64,000 nt of DNA from Cytobacillus oceanisediminis 2691 (GTDB lineage Bacteria > Bacillota > Bacilli > Bacillales > Cytobacillaceae): contig NZ_VEEP01000003.1 of NCBI RefSeq assembly GCF_007678455.1, positions 387,569 to 451,568 of the forward strand, given 5' to 3'. Shown here one piece after another: positions 44,969-55,208 of this stretch. The notes below the pieces were generated by a model. That model was not told the origin of the DNA, made no database searches, and saw only the letters and a list, made by a program, of their open reading frames with translations. Every line of letters begins with the position of its first letter. The stretch's first letter is position 1. The translations under genes were made by a program, and so were the position numbers.

Positions 44969-45009
44969 TGTGAAAAATATAGGTGACATGATTTTCCCTA
45001 CATTGGACT

Positions 45010-45612
45010 TTTCGGGCGTAATCGGCTTTATTGGTGACTTCTTTTTCCTAATACTAGAGTTATTGGGGACCATTAAGCTCTATTGATTACACCATTTTCT
45101 AAAAACTGGAGTTTAAGGGTACCAATAAACTTTATTGGTTACAACAATTTCTAAATAATGGATTTCGAGGGTCTCAACAAGCTCTATTGGTTACACCATT
45201 ATCCAAATACTGGTTTTTCAAGATCCCAATAAGCTCTATTGGTTACACCATTTCCCTTATTTTGGATTTTAGCGGCCTCAATAAGCTCTATTGGTTACAT
45301 AATTATCCAAATACTGGATTTCCAGTGCCCCAATAAGCTCTATTGGTTACACCATTTTCCTGAATATGGATATTCAAAGCCCTAATTAGCTCTATTAGTT
45401 ATAACATTATCTAAATACTGGATTTCCAGGTTCCCAATAAGCTCTATTGGTTACATCTTTATCCAAATAATGGATTTTCAGGGCCCCAATAAGCTCTATT
45501 GGTCACATCATTTCCCTAATACCGGAGTTTCAGGTGTCCAATCGACTTCATTGGCGACCTCTTTTTCCTTATACTGGATTGCAAGGGCACCAATCAAGCT
45601 AATTAATCACCT
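45010..45612. repeat. 52-bp tandem hairpin array R3 (12 units)
   Basis: The TATTGGTTAC anchor recurs, measured at the preceding base, at 45028, 45080, 45132, 45184, 45236, 45288, 45340, 45392, 45444, 45496, 45548 and 45600: eleven intervals of exactly 52. Core CCAATAAGCTCTATTGG is an inverted repeat; a unit with CTAAT also has ATTAG, and one unit has ACCAATAAA-C-TTTATTGGT. Outer units are degenerate. It lies between the convergent pbuX and mccB genes. Confidence 0.95.
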
Positions 45613-45641
45613 TTTTCAGATTCTAACAGACCCGCTTCCTT

Positions 45642-46775
<1,134 letters not shown>

Positions 46776-47699
46776 TTATATTCCCCCCTCGTATATTTTT
46801 TTGCTCAAATAACGCTCACTTCCATCAGGAAAGATCGTTACGATTTTTGTGCCTGGAGGGGCTTTCAGTGCTTCCAGTAATGCTGCATGAAGAGCTGCGC
46901 CAGATGAACTCGCAGCAAGTATTCCTTCATTAGCCGCAAGTTCTTTCACACGATCAAATGCATCCTGATCTGAGACAGTATGAATCTCATCAAAATAAGA
47001 AGTGTCCATATAAGACGGAAGAAATTCCATCCCTATGCCTTCTGTTTTATGGGAGCCAGCTGCGCCCCCGTTTAGAATCGAGCCTTCTGGTTCAACAATG
47101 ACCGTCTTTACTCTTGGGTCCTTCTCTTTTAAAAACCTTGCAGTACCCATGAAAGTACCTCCCGTGCCAGCACCAGCTACGAAAATATCAATCTCCCCTT
47201 CCAAGTCATCCCAAATTTCCGGTCCTAACGTTTTATAGTAGGTTTCCGGGTTGGCTGGATTGGAGAATTGTGACGGCGAATAGGAATTTGGGATTTCTGA
47301 AAGCAATTGGTCTGCTTTTCGGATGGCTCCCTCCATTCCCTCCGAAGTCGGCGTATGGATGATTTTCGCACCGAGTGCCTTCATGATTGCCTGCTTTTCA
47401 AGGCTGAATTTTTCCGGGACGACAAAGATTACATTAATGCCTTTGTTGATCGCCGCTAATGCGAGCCCAATCCCGGTATTTCCTGCAGTCGGCTCAATCA
47501 ATGTGCCACCGGATGCCAATTTCCCGGTACGGAATGCCTCGTCGAGTAAATCGATTCCCAGGCGGTCTTTAATACTGCCGCCCGGGTTCAGATATTCCAG
47601 CTTTGCAAAAAGACGTACTTCGGCAGGCAGATGGAACTGGGTAAGTTCGATCATAGGTGTATGCCCAACCAATTCATGGATACTGCGGTAAACCGTCAT
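46776..47699 (-). CDS. mccA: Cystathionine beta-synthase (O-acetylserine-dependent)
   Basis: 307 residues, PLP fold type II. The PLP lysine lies in NPGGSIKDRLG (about 40-50), followed by EPTAGNTGIGLA and the phosphate loop GAGTGGTFMGTAR. MccA joins homocysteine with O-acetylserine. Start ATG 47699 follows AGGGAG; a GTG at 47711 in the same frame is too close to that site. Confidence 0.9.
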   Translation of the reverse strand: MTVYRSIHELVGHTPMIELTQFHLPAEVRLFAKLEYLNPGGSIKDRLGIDLLDEAFRTGKLASGGTLIEPTAGNTGIGLALAAINKGINVIFVVPEKFSLEKQAIMKALGAKIIHTPTSEGMEGAIRKADQLLSEIPNSYSPSQFSNPANPETYYKTLGPEIWDDLEGEIDIFVAGAGTGGTFMGTARFLKEKDPRVKTVIVEPEGSILNGGAAGSHKTEGIGMEFLPSYMDTSYFDEIHTVSDQDAFDRVKELAANEGILAASSSGAALHAALLEALKAPPGTKIVTIFPDGSERYLSKKIYEGGI

Positions 47700-47714
47700 T
47701 GTATTTAACACTCC

Positions 47715-48182
47715 CTATTCAGCAAAAACCTGGCGCCATTCATCTTTCTTTTCCAGCATTTTCGCAGCAATTTCTTTAGCACCCTCTAAGCTGTGGCTTG
47801 CAGCCCAGCCGCACTGGATTTCGTTGCATGCTGGCACCTCATCTGCCTCAAGTACATCATTCAGTGTTTTTTCCAGTACATTGAGGATATTGTCGTAATC
47901 ATCATGATTGATCACAGAAAGGTAGAATCCAGTCTGGCAACCCATAGGACTGATGTCTACAACTGTATCATGATGGTTGCGGATATTTTCAGCCATTAAA
48001 TGTTCCAGCGAGTGAAGACCTGGCATTTCCATATGTTCCTTGTTCGGCTGGCAGAAGCGGATGTCATACTTATGAATGACATCCCCATTCGCACCCTGAG
48101 TTGTCCCAGCTAGCCTGACATATGGGGCAGCAACTTTTGTGTGATCAAGATTAAAACTTTCCACATTCATTTTCTTAACCAT
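47715..48182 (-). CDS. luxS: S-ribosylhomocysteine lyase, AI-2 synthesis
   Basis: 155 residues. The metal site is [10 protein letters not shown] (HxxEH, about 57) with the distant Cys in [16 protein letters not shown]; the active-site Cys lies in [10 protein letters not shown]. Converts S-ribosylhomocysteine to homocysteine and the AI-2 precursor DPD. Start ATG 48182 overlaps the mtnN stop. Inserted between mtnN and mccA, it completes the route from S-adenosylhomocysteine. Confidence 0.95.
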   Translation of the reverse strand: MVKKMNVESFNLDHTKVAAPYVRLAGTTQGANGDVIHKYDIRFCQPNKEHMEMPGLHSLEHLMAENIRNHHDTVVDISPMGCQTGFYLSVINHDDYDNILNVLEKTLNDVLEADEVPACNEIQCGWAASHSLEGAKEIAAKMLEKKDEWRQVFAE

Positions 48183-48879
48183 TATTCTTCAACTCCTCTA
48201 ACATTAGTAAGATTAGTTCTGCGGAATTTTTAGCGGCCGTTTCAAGGAATTGATCGAATGAGACATTCGAGTCTTTCCCTGCAATGTCTGATAAAGACCT
48301 GATGATGACAAATGGCACTTGAAATTGATGGGCAACCTGAGCGATTGCTGCTGCCTCCATTTCCGCAGCATACAACTCAGGCATCTTGCTTCTGATGAAC
48401 TCAACCCTTTCAGGATCGTTCATAAATGAATCACCAGATGCAATCAAGCCCTTCACAACCTGAATGTCATTGATTTTTTCAGCGCTCTTTTCAGCGACAC
48501 TTACCAGGTTGTCATCCGGTGAAAAATAAGCCGGCATCCTTGGTACCTGGCCATATTCATACCCAAAGATTGTCACATCTACGTCATGGTGTCTTACCTC
48601 AGTTGAGATGACGACATCACCGACATTCAGCTCCTTATGGAAACCGCCGGCCGACCCTGTGTTGATGATGACATCAGGATGGAACTTTTCAATCAACAAG
48701 GCTGTTCCCATTGCCGCATTTACTTTCCCAATTCCCGACTTTAGCAGTACAACTTCCTGGTTATCAATCTTGCCATTGTAAAATTCACTTCCGGCAAGAT
48801 TAATCTCTTCGATGTCTTCCATTTTACTGCGAAGCAAATCCACTTCTTCATCCATTGCACCGATAATTCCAATTCTCAT
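48175..48879 (-). CDS. mtnN: 5'-methylthioadenosine/S-adenosylhomocysteine nucleosidase
   Basis: 234 residues. [14 protein letters not shown] with catalytic Glu at the start, [20 protein letters not shown] and [13 protein letters not shown] with the catalytic Asp. Removes adenine from MTA and SAH. It lies 24 bases after yrrT and overlaps luxS. Confidence 0.95.
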   Translation of the reverse strand: MRIGIIGAMDEEVDLLRSKMEDIEEINLAGSEFYNGKIDNQEVVLLKSGIGKVNAAMGTALLIEKFHPDVIINTGSAGGFHKELNVGDVVISTEVRHHDVDVTIFGYEYGQVPRMPAYFSPDDNLVSVAEKSAEKINDIQVVKGLIASGDSFMNDPERVEFIRSKMPELYAAEMEAAAIAQVAHQFQVPFVIIRSLSDIAGKDSNVSFDQFLETAAKNSAELILLMLEELKNNG

Positions 48880-48903
48880 TGCTGCAACTCTCCAATACTG
48901 TCT

Positions 48904-49551
48904 TTAATTTTTGTTTACCTTAACAGCCTCCATCAGCCAAACATAGGGATTCATCTTTTCAAAACGAACCTCAAAACCGTTTTTTTGAAAAAGATGTTTC
49001 AGTACTTCAAGAGTTGTATAGTACTCACGCTGAAGGTCTTCAAGGAGATTATTGAAACCCTGCTCTTTTACGATGCGATGCCTTTCCTCGCGATCCTTTT
49101 CATCCAAAAAGGCGGTATCAGCAAATACAATCTTTCCTTCAGCCTCTAACAATCCACTATATAATTTGATTGCGGAATCCTTTTCTTCATCTGTTAAATG
49201 ATGAAAAGCATAGGTGCTGACGATGGAATCAACTTTTTGGGGTAATTCAGGGAAATGAATAAAATCTCCATCATACAAGTCCATATCCAAAAATCTTGCT
49301 TTCGTTTTCTCCCTCATCACTTTGGAAGGTTCTACACCGTAGACCACTCTTCCCAGAGAAATCAGCTTTTCTGTCAGGTTACCTGTTCCGACTCCAAACT
49401 CCAGTACTGTCCCTGTTGACTTAGATGCTACTGCATGTAATATTCTATCATAATCTTCGAATACTTCTTTATACTCAGCATCATGTCCTGATACGGTTTC
49501 GTCATAAAATTCAGCCCAATCATCGAACAACGGGATAAATTCTCTCCCCAT
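48904..49551 (-). CDS. yrrT: SAM-dependent methyltransferase YrrT
   Basis: 215 residues with VLEFGVGTGNLTEKL (motif I), VYGVEPSKVM and IVSTYAFHHLTDEEKDSAI. Start of the yrrT-mtnN-luxS-mcc operon, the same first gene as in B. subtilis, where the operon is controlled by CymR. Upstream, GGAATTATAATAATT (near 49571-49584) is AT-rich and could be part of a CymR box, but this is weak. Confidence 0.88.
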   Translation of the reverse strand: MGREFIPLFDDWAEFYDETVSGHDAEYKEVFEDYDRILHAVASKSTGTVLEFGVGTGNLTEKLISLGRVVYGVEPSKVMREKTKARFLDMDLYDGDFIHFPELPQKVDSIVSTYAFHHLTDEEKDSAIKLYSGLLEAEGKIVFADTAFLDEKDREERHRIVKEQGFNNLLEDLQREYYTTLEVLKHLFQKNGFEVRFEKMNPYVWLMEAVKVNKN

Positions 49552-49740
49552 TTTACCTCACCCGCTTTTAATTATTATAATTCCTATCAGTATAGTATGA
49601 ATTAAAATATTATAAGACACATACTAGCACAGAAAAAATTTGAAATCAATTTTTTCTCGTCATTTTACGCTCAGCAAACAAGAAAACAACCCGGCAATAG
49701 TGTATACTTAATTCATATTAAGAACTTTCAGGGGGAAAAT

Positions 49741-50094
49741 ATGGGGAAGAGAGTATTGGTTGCAGAGGATGAGCAGAGGATTTGCCAACTGCTAAAGATG
49801 TACCTAGAGAGGGAGTCTTTTGAGGTTGAGGTTGCAAACAATGGTGTAACAGCACTGGAGAAAGCAATCCAAGGGTCCTTTGATATCATCATTCTTGACA
49901 TTTTAATGCCTGGAAAAGATGGTTTCACAGTCTTGGAAGAAATCAGAAAAACCAAAGCCACGCCCGTGATCATGCTTTCTGCTAAAGGGGAAGCAAATGA
50001 CCTTAAACGAGGGGAAGAATTAGGGGCCAGCGATTATATTTTAAAGCCCTTCAGCCCAAAGGATGTAGTGTCAAAAATAAAGGATTTAGTATAA
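49741..50094 (+). CDS. Orphan receiver-domain response regulator
   Basis: 117 residues, receiver only: VAEDEQ acidic pair, phospho-Asp in IIILDILMPGKDG (about 53), Ser in VIMLSAKGE, Lys in YILKPFSP. The sequence is closest to OmpR-type receivers, but no DNA-binding domain follows and no kinase is adjacent. AGGGGGA precedes the ATG. Target unknown. Confidence 0.85.
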   Translation: MGKRVLVAEDEQRICQLLKMYLERESFEVEVANNGVTALEKAIQGSFDIIILDILMPGKDGFTVLEEIRKTKATPVIMLSAKGEANDLKRGEELGASDYILKPFSPKDVVSKIKDLV

Positions 50095-50097
50095 ACA

Positions 50098-50128
50098 AAA
50101 GGCATTGTGCAGTTACAATGCCTTTTTA
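50098..50128. terminator. Bidirectional terminator
   Basis: AAAAGGCATTGT pairs with ACAATGCCTTTT around a six-base loop between convergent genes. Confidence 0.9.
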
Positions 50129-50130
50129 GC

Positions 50131-50772
50131 TTATAAAAACTGACAGTTCCGAATCTCCTGCAATTCTCCATAAAATTCTATTTTGTCGTTATCGATGACG
50201 ATACCATCACCATCGTTACAAAGGTATATTCCTTCATCATTGAGGGCGGAATAATCCAATAGCTTTTCGTGACGAGCTTCCAGCCGGCCCCCATGTGGCA
50301 TGAATTCAAATCCTACCAGTCCCAAACCATTCAGACAATCTAACTCCACTTCATTTTCATCCAGAAATGCCGCTATTTTAATGGAATGTGACATGATCAT
50401 GCTTCCTGCACTGACACCGATTAACAGCTTACCCTCGAGTGCCATCTTACTTATCAGTTTAAGCATATTCCGTTCCTGAAGGTTTTTCAAAAAGGAGAAT
50501 GTATTTCCGCCAGACAAAAAAATCCCGTCACAACCTTTGAATTCCTCCAGCTTACTTTCATCGAACTCCTGATCGACATCGAAATATAAGAAGTCCGAAA
50601 CACCCAGCTTCTCCAGCTCCCGCTTCCCTTTTTCAAAATACATTCTTTCCTTATCGGTTCCCGACGGGACATAGGCAAGCTTAAAAGGACTTTGAGACAT
50701 TAATTCCCCGATTCTGCTCACCAGAGCTGGATTATTATTACTGACCTCACTCAGCAGTACTAATTTTTTCAT
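50131..50772 (-). CDS. Peptidase S51-family protein (dipeptidase E-like)
   Basis: 213 residues. The nucleophile elbow GVSAGSMIMS (about 120) holds the catalytic Ser, preceded by GIFLSGGNTFSFL and followed by MPHGGRLEARHEKLL with the His. Aspartyl dipeptidases of this family cut Asp-X dipeptides; B. subtilis YgaJ is similar. ATG 50772 is preferred to the TTG before it. Confidence 0.8.
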   Translation of the reverse strand: MKKLVLLSEVSNNNPALVSRIGELMSQSPFKLAYVPSGTDKERMYFEKGKRELEKLGVSDFLYFDVDQEFDESKLEEFKGCDGIFLSGGNTFSFLKNLQERNMLKLISKMALEGKLLIGVSAGSMIMSHSIKIAAFLDENEVELDCLNGLGLVGFEFMPHGGRLEARHEKLLDYSALNDEGIYLCNDGDGIVIDNDKIEFYGELQEIRNCQFL

Positions 50773-50841
50773 CAAATCAAACTTTCAAGAATTTTTACCA
50801 GTTATGTTCAACATTCATCTCATTAAGTCCTTTAAAAAGCT

Positions 50842-50868
50842 GAAAAAAGAGCCTGGAAATCCAGACTC
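50842..50868 (-). terminator. Terminator of the MFS transporter gene
   Basis: On the minus strand GAG-T-CTGG-ATTT-CCAG-G-CTC followed by six T, directly after the stop codon. Confidence 0.85.
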
Positions 50869-50869
50869 C

Positions 50870-52165
50870 TCATTTTTTATTCGACCAAATCACAAATGGT
50901 ATCAACACAAGCGATAGTACCCCGCCTGCCAGAGATAAGAACGCAAAGCTCGAATTAGCCACGACCATGCCCGATAGCATCCCGCCAGACGCTCCTGACA
51001 ACGCGACCATAACATCAATCGTTCCTTGCATTTTTGCCCGGTTTGTTGGATTTGTTGCATCGACTAGCAATGCTGTACCGCTGATCAAACCGAAGTTCCA
51101 GCCCAGCCCAAGTAAGATGAGAGCCAAAGTAATCCAGAGCATGGACTCACCCGGGGCAACTGCAGCCATAACGCCTGAAGCGAGCAATGTAACTCCTGAA
51201 GCAACCGCCATTGCCGCGCGTCCGATTTTATCCACAAGCACACCTGTCAGTAAAGATGGAAGATACATGGCTCCAATATGGAAACCGATGACCATCCCCA
51301 CTGCACTCAAACCATGGCCATGACTCCCCATATGAACTGGTGTCATGGTCATGATCGCAACCATCACCATTTGGGTCAACACCATGATCAGAGCAGCCAC
51401 GGCAATACCCCGTTTATCCGTTGCTTCTTCTTCCTCGATAAACTCCCGTCTGGCGACTCTTGCATTCCGTTCTGCCAACGCTATTGCCCTTGCAACGACA
51501 AACGGGTCAGGACGAAGGAAAAATAACAGGATCAGACCTGCAACAATATAAGCTGCAGCAGCCAAAATAAAAGGTCCGGATAAAGCCGGAACTCCTACCG
51601 ATAGTGCGAAGTTCCCCATAACATCTACAAGGTTCGGACCGGCCACAGCACCAAACGTTGTTGAGACCATTGCAATACTGACAGCTGTCGCACGCTGTTT
51701 AGCACTGGCTAAATCGGTACCTGCATAACGAGCCTGCAAATTGGTCGCACTACCTGCACCATAAACCAACAGAGCTGCAAACAGCAGATATATATTATTG
51801 GTAACAGCAGCAATAATGACTCCAATTGCACCGATTCCACCCGTCAAAAATCCGGAAGCCAGGCCGGCGCGCCGTCCATACCGCTGGGAAAGCCTTCCGA
51901 CTACGAGGGCTGCCCCAGCCGATCCTAAGGTAAAAAGAGCGGTCGGAAGCCCGGCCACAGTATCAGTGCCAAGCATATCCTTTGCCAGCAACGCTCCTAC
52001 CGTGATTCCAGCAGCGAGACCTGCACCCCCAAAAATCTGTGAAAGGACAACGATGATTAATGTCCTCTTATATAAAGCTTTCTGCTTTTCGGGAGATTCC
52101 ACGTAAGCTTGCAGCCACTCCGGCTGACTCTCCGCCGCCGCTGCTTCATCATATTGTTTTGACAT
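50870..52165 (-). CDS. MFS transporter
   Basis: 431 residues with about 12 helices. The loop 2-3 motif is GRLSQRYGRRAGLASGF and the central loop is charged (ERNARVARREFIEEEEATDKRG). Likely a drug or metabolite efflux pump; no substrate clue. A soluble acidic N-terminus of about 30 residues precedes helix 1. Monocistronic. Confidence 0.88.
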   Translation of the reverse strand: MSKQYDEAAAAESQPEWLQAYVESPEKQKALYKRTLIIVVLSQIFGGAGLAAGITVGALLAKDMLGTDTVAGLPTALFTLGSAGAALVVGRLSQRYGRRAGLASGFLTGGIGAIGVIIAAVTNNIYLLFAALLVYGAGSATNLQARYAGTDLASAKQRATAVSIAMVSTTFGAVAGPNLVDVMGNFALSVGVPALSGPFILAAAAYIVAGLILLFFLRPDPFVVARAIALAERNARVARREFIEEEEATDKRGIAVAALIMVLTQMVMVAIMTMTPVHMGSHGHGLSAVGMVIGFHIGAMYLPSLLTGVLVDKIGRAAMAVASGVTLLASGVMAAVAPGESMLWITLALILLGLGWNFGLISGTALLVDATNPTNRAKMQGTIDVMVALSGASGGMLSGMVVANSSFAFLSLAGGVLSLVLIPFVIWSNKK

Positions 52166-52239
52166 TTTTTCAGCTCTCTCTTTCTCTTCATAGATAAATC
52201 AATTATACCACAAAGGGTATATTTCGGAGTGCAAATGAA

Positions 52240-52614
52240 TCAATAATTTTCAAGCTCAGCCAACAAAGACTGTTGTAAGACGTCGACATCCACCACTGCA
52301 GAGTCTATGTCCGCAGGAAAATTCGAGGGCTTGATTCCATCAGCCTTCATCCCTGGTATCCATTTTTCAAGCAAATCCTCCAGCTCAATCCTTTTTGGGG
52401 TGCAAGCTTCCCATTCGTCCTTTACAAAGGCTTCAGCGAATTTTTCATTAGGGAATAATGGCAGCAATAACCTTTCCATCTCATCCTTAGCGGTTGCCCA
52501 TCCATCATGGTATAGGCCCCAAACCTCTTCATAATCTGCGGCTTTTTTGATAAAGTACTCGTATCTAATCTTAGCAGGCTGCCGTATTACAGCCTCAAAT
52601 TCTTTTTGGTTCAT
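52240..52614 (-). CDS. DUF2750-like protein
   Basis: 124 residues: YEYFIKKAADYEEVWGLY near the start, DGWATAKDE, LLLPLFPNEKFAE and WEACTPKRIELEDLLEKW in the order typical of DUF2750. Cytoplasmic, function unknown. It follows the GNAT gene by 15 bases. Confidence 0.8.
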   Translation of the reverse strand: MNQKEFEAVIRQPAKIRYEYFIKKAADYEEVWGLYHDGWATAKDEMERLLLPLFPNEKFAEAFVKDEWEACTPKRIELEDLLEKWIPGMKADGIKPSNFPADIDSAVVDVDVLQQSLLAELENY

Positions 52615-52629
52615 AACCGTTCGTTTCTC

Positions 52630-53085
52630 CTATCTATGCCCGTCTTTTCTCGCCTGAATATATCCATAATAGGCGCAAGTCCCGTTCTGACTAAGATCCT
52701 TCACCTCGAAACCGCATTTTTCATAAAAAGTGAAGTTGTTCGCTGAAGTATGGGCAAACCAGTCTCCGTGAGGCAATTTTTGAAGACATAACTGCACTAG
52801 CTTCTTTCCGATACCCTTTCCTCTGTACTCCGATAGTACAGCCAGATCCATAATATTTGCAGCCATAATTTGATCTGAAATGACTCTGACCATACCAACC
52901 ATTTCATTATGGTCCCATACCGTGAAAGCCCAGGTAGAATTTCTAAATATCAATGTAAACTTCTCCTTTTGCCATTCAGGAGTATTCCTTGACCATCCAG
53001 CGTCTTGGAATAACTTCTCTACCTGACCTGCAGGAACCCCATTTGTACCTTCGCGGATCACCAATCCGTTAAAATACTGATACAT
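52630..53085 (-). CDS. GNAT N-acetyltransferase
   Basis: 151 residues. Core strand MDLAVLSEYRGKGIGKKLV with the R-G-X-G-I-G acetyl-CoA loop, then HTSANNFTFYEKCGFE. Substrate unknown. Forms an operon with the DUF2750 gene. Confidence 0.87.
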   Translation of the reverse strand: MYQYFNGLVIREGTNGVPAGQVEKLFQDAGWSRNTPEWQKEKFTLIFRNSTWAFTVWDHNEMVGMVRVISDQIMAANIMDLAVLSEYRGKGIGKKLVQLCLQKLPHGDWFAHTSANNFTFYEKCGFEVKDLSQNGTCAYYGYIQARKDGHR

Positions 53086-53224
53086 ACTTTTTCCCCTTTT
53101 TTATGTTTGTCAGGGAACTATATTCTTTATCAGCCACAAGATGTCCTGCCATAGTTTCACATTTACTTTTGCCGGTTAAATTCATCTGCAATGACAAAAT
53201 CTAATTAAAGGAGGTGCTTTATAT

Positions 53225-53377
53225 ATGGTCAGAATCCATAATCCTATTAATGCTGATAAAAACAAGCGAGGCACAGACGGACAATTACATGGCGGAACAT
53301 TAGAAACGGCAGATGAGTTTTTTGACTCGATTTTTCAGCAAGGAGCAAAAAAGAAGGCCGGAGACAAACAAAAATAA
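53225..53377 (+). CDS. Small soluble protein, 50 residues, unknown
   Basis: ATG 53225 is behind AAAGGAGG. The product is hydrophilic, VRIHNPINADKNKRGTDGQ then LHGGTLETADEFFDS, with a basic tail KKKAGDKQK. It ends in a strong terminator that overlaps its stop codon. The strong binding site and terminator support a real gene. Family not recognised. Confidence 0.72.
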   Translation: MVRIHNPINADKNKRGTDGQLHGGTLETADEFFDSIFQQGAKKKAGDKQK

Positions 53378-53400
53378 CGCCGATTTTGGCGTTATTTTTA
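53371..53400 (+). terminator. Terminator of the 50-residue gene
   Basis: AAAATAACGCC pairs with GGCGTTATTTT, then more T; the stem overlaps the stop codon. Confidence 0.9.
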
Positions 53401-53465
53401 TTGATTAGTTGAATCAGCCAATTCAAGATCCCCTCTATCCTTTTAAAAGGCCATTAAGAGAGTTT

Positions 53466-53718
53466 CTTAGACATTTCACCTTCTGTGCCACTTCAAATTG
53501 TCCATTAAATCCGGTTTCTTAGACATTTCCACTCCTAATCCACTCCGAAATGTCCATTAAATCCAGTTTCTTAGACATTTCAGTTCCTAAGCTACTCCAA
53601 AATGTCCATTAAATTCGGTTTCTTAGACATTTCAGCTTCTTAACCACTTCAAAATGTCCATTAAATTCGGTTTCTTAGACATTTCAGCTCCTTACCCACT
53701 TCAAAATGTCCAATAAAA
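53466..53718. repeat. 52-bp tandem hairpin array R1b (5 units, same family as R1)
   Basis: CTTAGACATTT starts at 53466, 53518, 53570, 53622 and 53674, exactly 52 apart. Each unit has AAATGTCCATTAA about 30 bases later. This is the family of the 21.6-kb array, 32 kb away. The linker after CATTT differs (CAGCTCCTTACCCACTTC-like here). It lies between convergent genes. Confidence 0.95.
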
Positions 53719-53731
53719 CTCCACTAATAAG

Positions 53732-53762
53732 AAAAGCACCCATCCATATGATGAGTGCTTGT
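53732..53762 (-). terminator. Terminator of yneF
   Basis: On the minus strand AAGCACTCATC pairs with GATGGGTGCTT (one wobble), then TTTCTT. Confidence 0.8.
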
Positions 53763-53771
53763 CCTTCTTTA

Positions 53772-53987
53772 TTATTTTCCTGTCTGCTTGTTCATTGCTG
53801 ACATCATTTGATTGATTTTCTTCTGGGATGGTTTCATACCCATTTGCATCATCATCATTTTAAGCATTTGTTCGTTGATTGGCGGATTTTTCTTTAAGTA
53901 GCTCTCCATGTATTTACGAGCAATGAAAAATCCTAGCGCTACACCGACAACTAATGCCAGTATACCAACTAGAATTATTGTCCACAT
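53772..53987 (-). CDS. yneF: UPF0154 membrane protein YneF
   Basis: 71 residues: one N-terminal membrane helix ([19 protein letters not shown]) and a Met-rich tail with [19 protein letters not shown] and [11 protein letters not shown], the hallmark of YneF. Start ATG 53987 follows AAGGAGG. In B. subtilis yneF lies next to sirA; same here. Function unknown. Confidence 0.93.
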   Translation of the reverse strand: MWTIILVGILALVVGVALGFFIARKYMESYLKKNPPINEQMLKMMMMQMGMKPSQKKINQMMSAMNKQTGK

Positions 53988-54144
53988 AAAACTTCCTCCT
54001 TCATGTTGTCTAACATACAGTGTACTAAACCAACAGCTATTATACAATATCTGTGTATTTTTTTCTCTATCAAAAACACTCTTTAATGAACTTTTTCGTC
54101 ATTTTCTATAAAAAAGCTACCTCTAAAATGTACAGGTGAAAATA

Positions 54145-54585
54145 TCACACGTATTTCCGCTCTTTGATCGGCTTCAGCCATCCATATTTGTTTGATTCAA
54201 GGTCGATCGCAAGGAATGATGATTCACATTTGCGGAGGATTTCAAAGAAGACTGTTTCAGTATCGACTTGACCATCGGAATCCAACTCGAGCCACCTTTC
54301 ATGGACCCTAAGTATGGCTAAACTATTGTTTGTTTTGTTTTCATATACATATGTTCCGTTCTCGACATAAAACCCTTGTGTTTTGGAAAGCTGCTGATGC
54401 AGAAGCTGATGGATTCGAAGGGCAGGAATGGACCTGGTCACGAAGTCTACTTGTTTTGATATGATGGATTTCAAATAACCTTTTGCTTGACTATATTCTA
54501 GAAATAATTGATAAAACATCCGTTCTCTTCCGAAATAATGGGAGGCAAATTCATCTTCTATTAGATATAGCTGGTAGGATCTCAC
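54145..54585 (-). CDS. sirA: SirA, sporulation inhibitor of replication
   Basis: 146 residues beginning RSYQLYLIEDEFASHYFGRE, with LFLEY, ERWLEL and the C-terminal FLAIDLESNKYGWLKPIK. SirA binds domain I of DnaA and stops new replication rounds when cells enter sporulation; in B. subtilis it is switched on by Spo0A. The length is close to the 148 residues of the B. subtilis protein. Neighbour yneF agrees. Confidence 0.9.
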   Translation of the reverse strand: MRSYQLYLIEDEFASHYFGRERMFYQLFLEYSQAKGYLKSIISKQVDFVTRSIPALRIHQLLHQQLSKTQGFYVENGTYVYENKTNNSLAILRVHERWLELDSDGQVDTETVFFEILRKCESSFLAIDLESNKYGWLKPIKERKYV

Positions 54586-54774
54586 CTGATCCCCTCCTCT
54601 GCAGACAAGCTTTTGTCTTTATTATAGAAAAACCATCGGTCTGCGTTTGTCTAAATATGCCGAAAATATCCACTAATCTTGTCGAATTCAAAACTTTCTT
54701 ACATTTTATTATAAATTTTTTCTCTTCTATTGTCACCACTTTCACAGCAATGCCAATTTTGGAGTGAATGATAC

Positions 54775-55132
54775 CTTTTTTTGGAGCGAGAACCCTTGCA
54801 TAAGGGTGTTTTTCGACTTAAATGGTACCCTTATTGGCGCAAGAACCCTTCCATAAGGGTATCTCTTGCCTTGAATGGTACCCTTATTGGCGCAAGAACT
54901 CTTGCATAAGGATATCTCTTGCCTTGAATGGTACCCTTATTGGCACAAGAACCCTTGCATAAGGGTATCTCTTGCCTTGAATGGTACCCTTATTGGCACG
55001 AGAACTCTTGCATAAGGGTATCTCTTGCCTTGAATGGTACCCTTATTGGCGCAAGTACCCTAGCTTAAGGGTATCTCTTGCCTTGAATGGTACCCTTATT
55101 GGCGCAAGTACCCTTGCTTAAGGGTATCTTTT
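54775..55132. repeat. 53-bp tandem hairpin array R4 (7 units)
   Basis: The ATAAGGG anchor starts at 54800, 54853, 54906, 54959, 55012, 55065 and 55118, exactly 53 apart. Each unit carries TACCCTTAT and ATAAGGGTA as 9-bp arms and an inner GCAAG/CTTGC pair, so most of one unit can fold. The linker is CTCTTGCCTTGAATGG. It lies between the divergent sirA and azoR genes. Confidence 0.95.
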
Positions 55133-55208
55133 ATCGAAAAAGAGGAATAGTGGGTCCTATTTAGGGGAATATATCAATGTTACTTTGAAATAGAAAGGAT
55201 GACTATAC

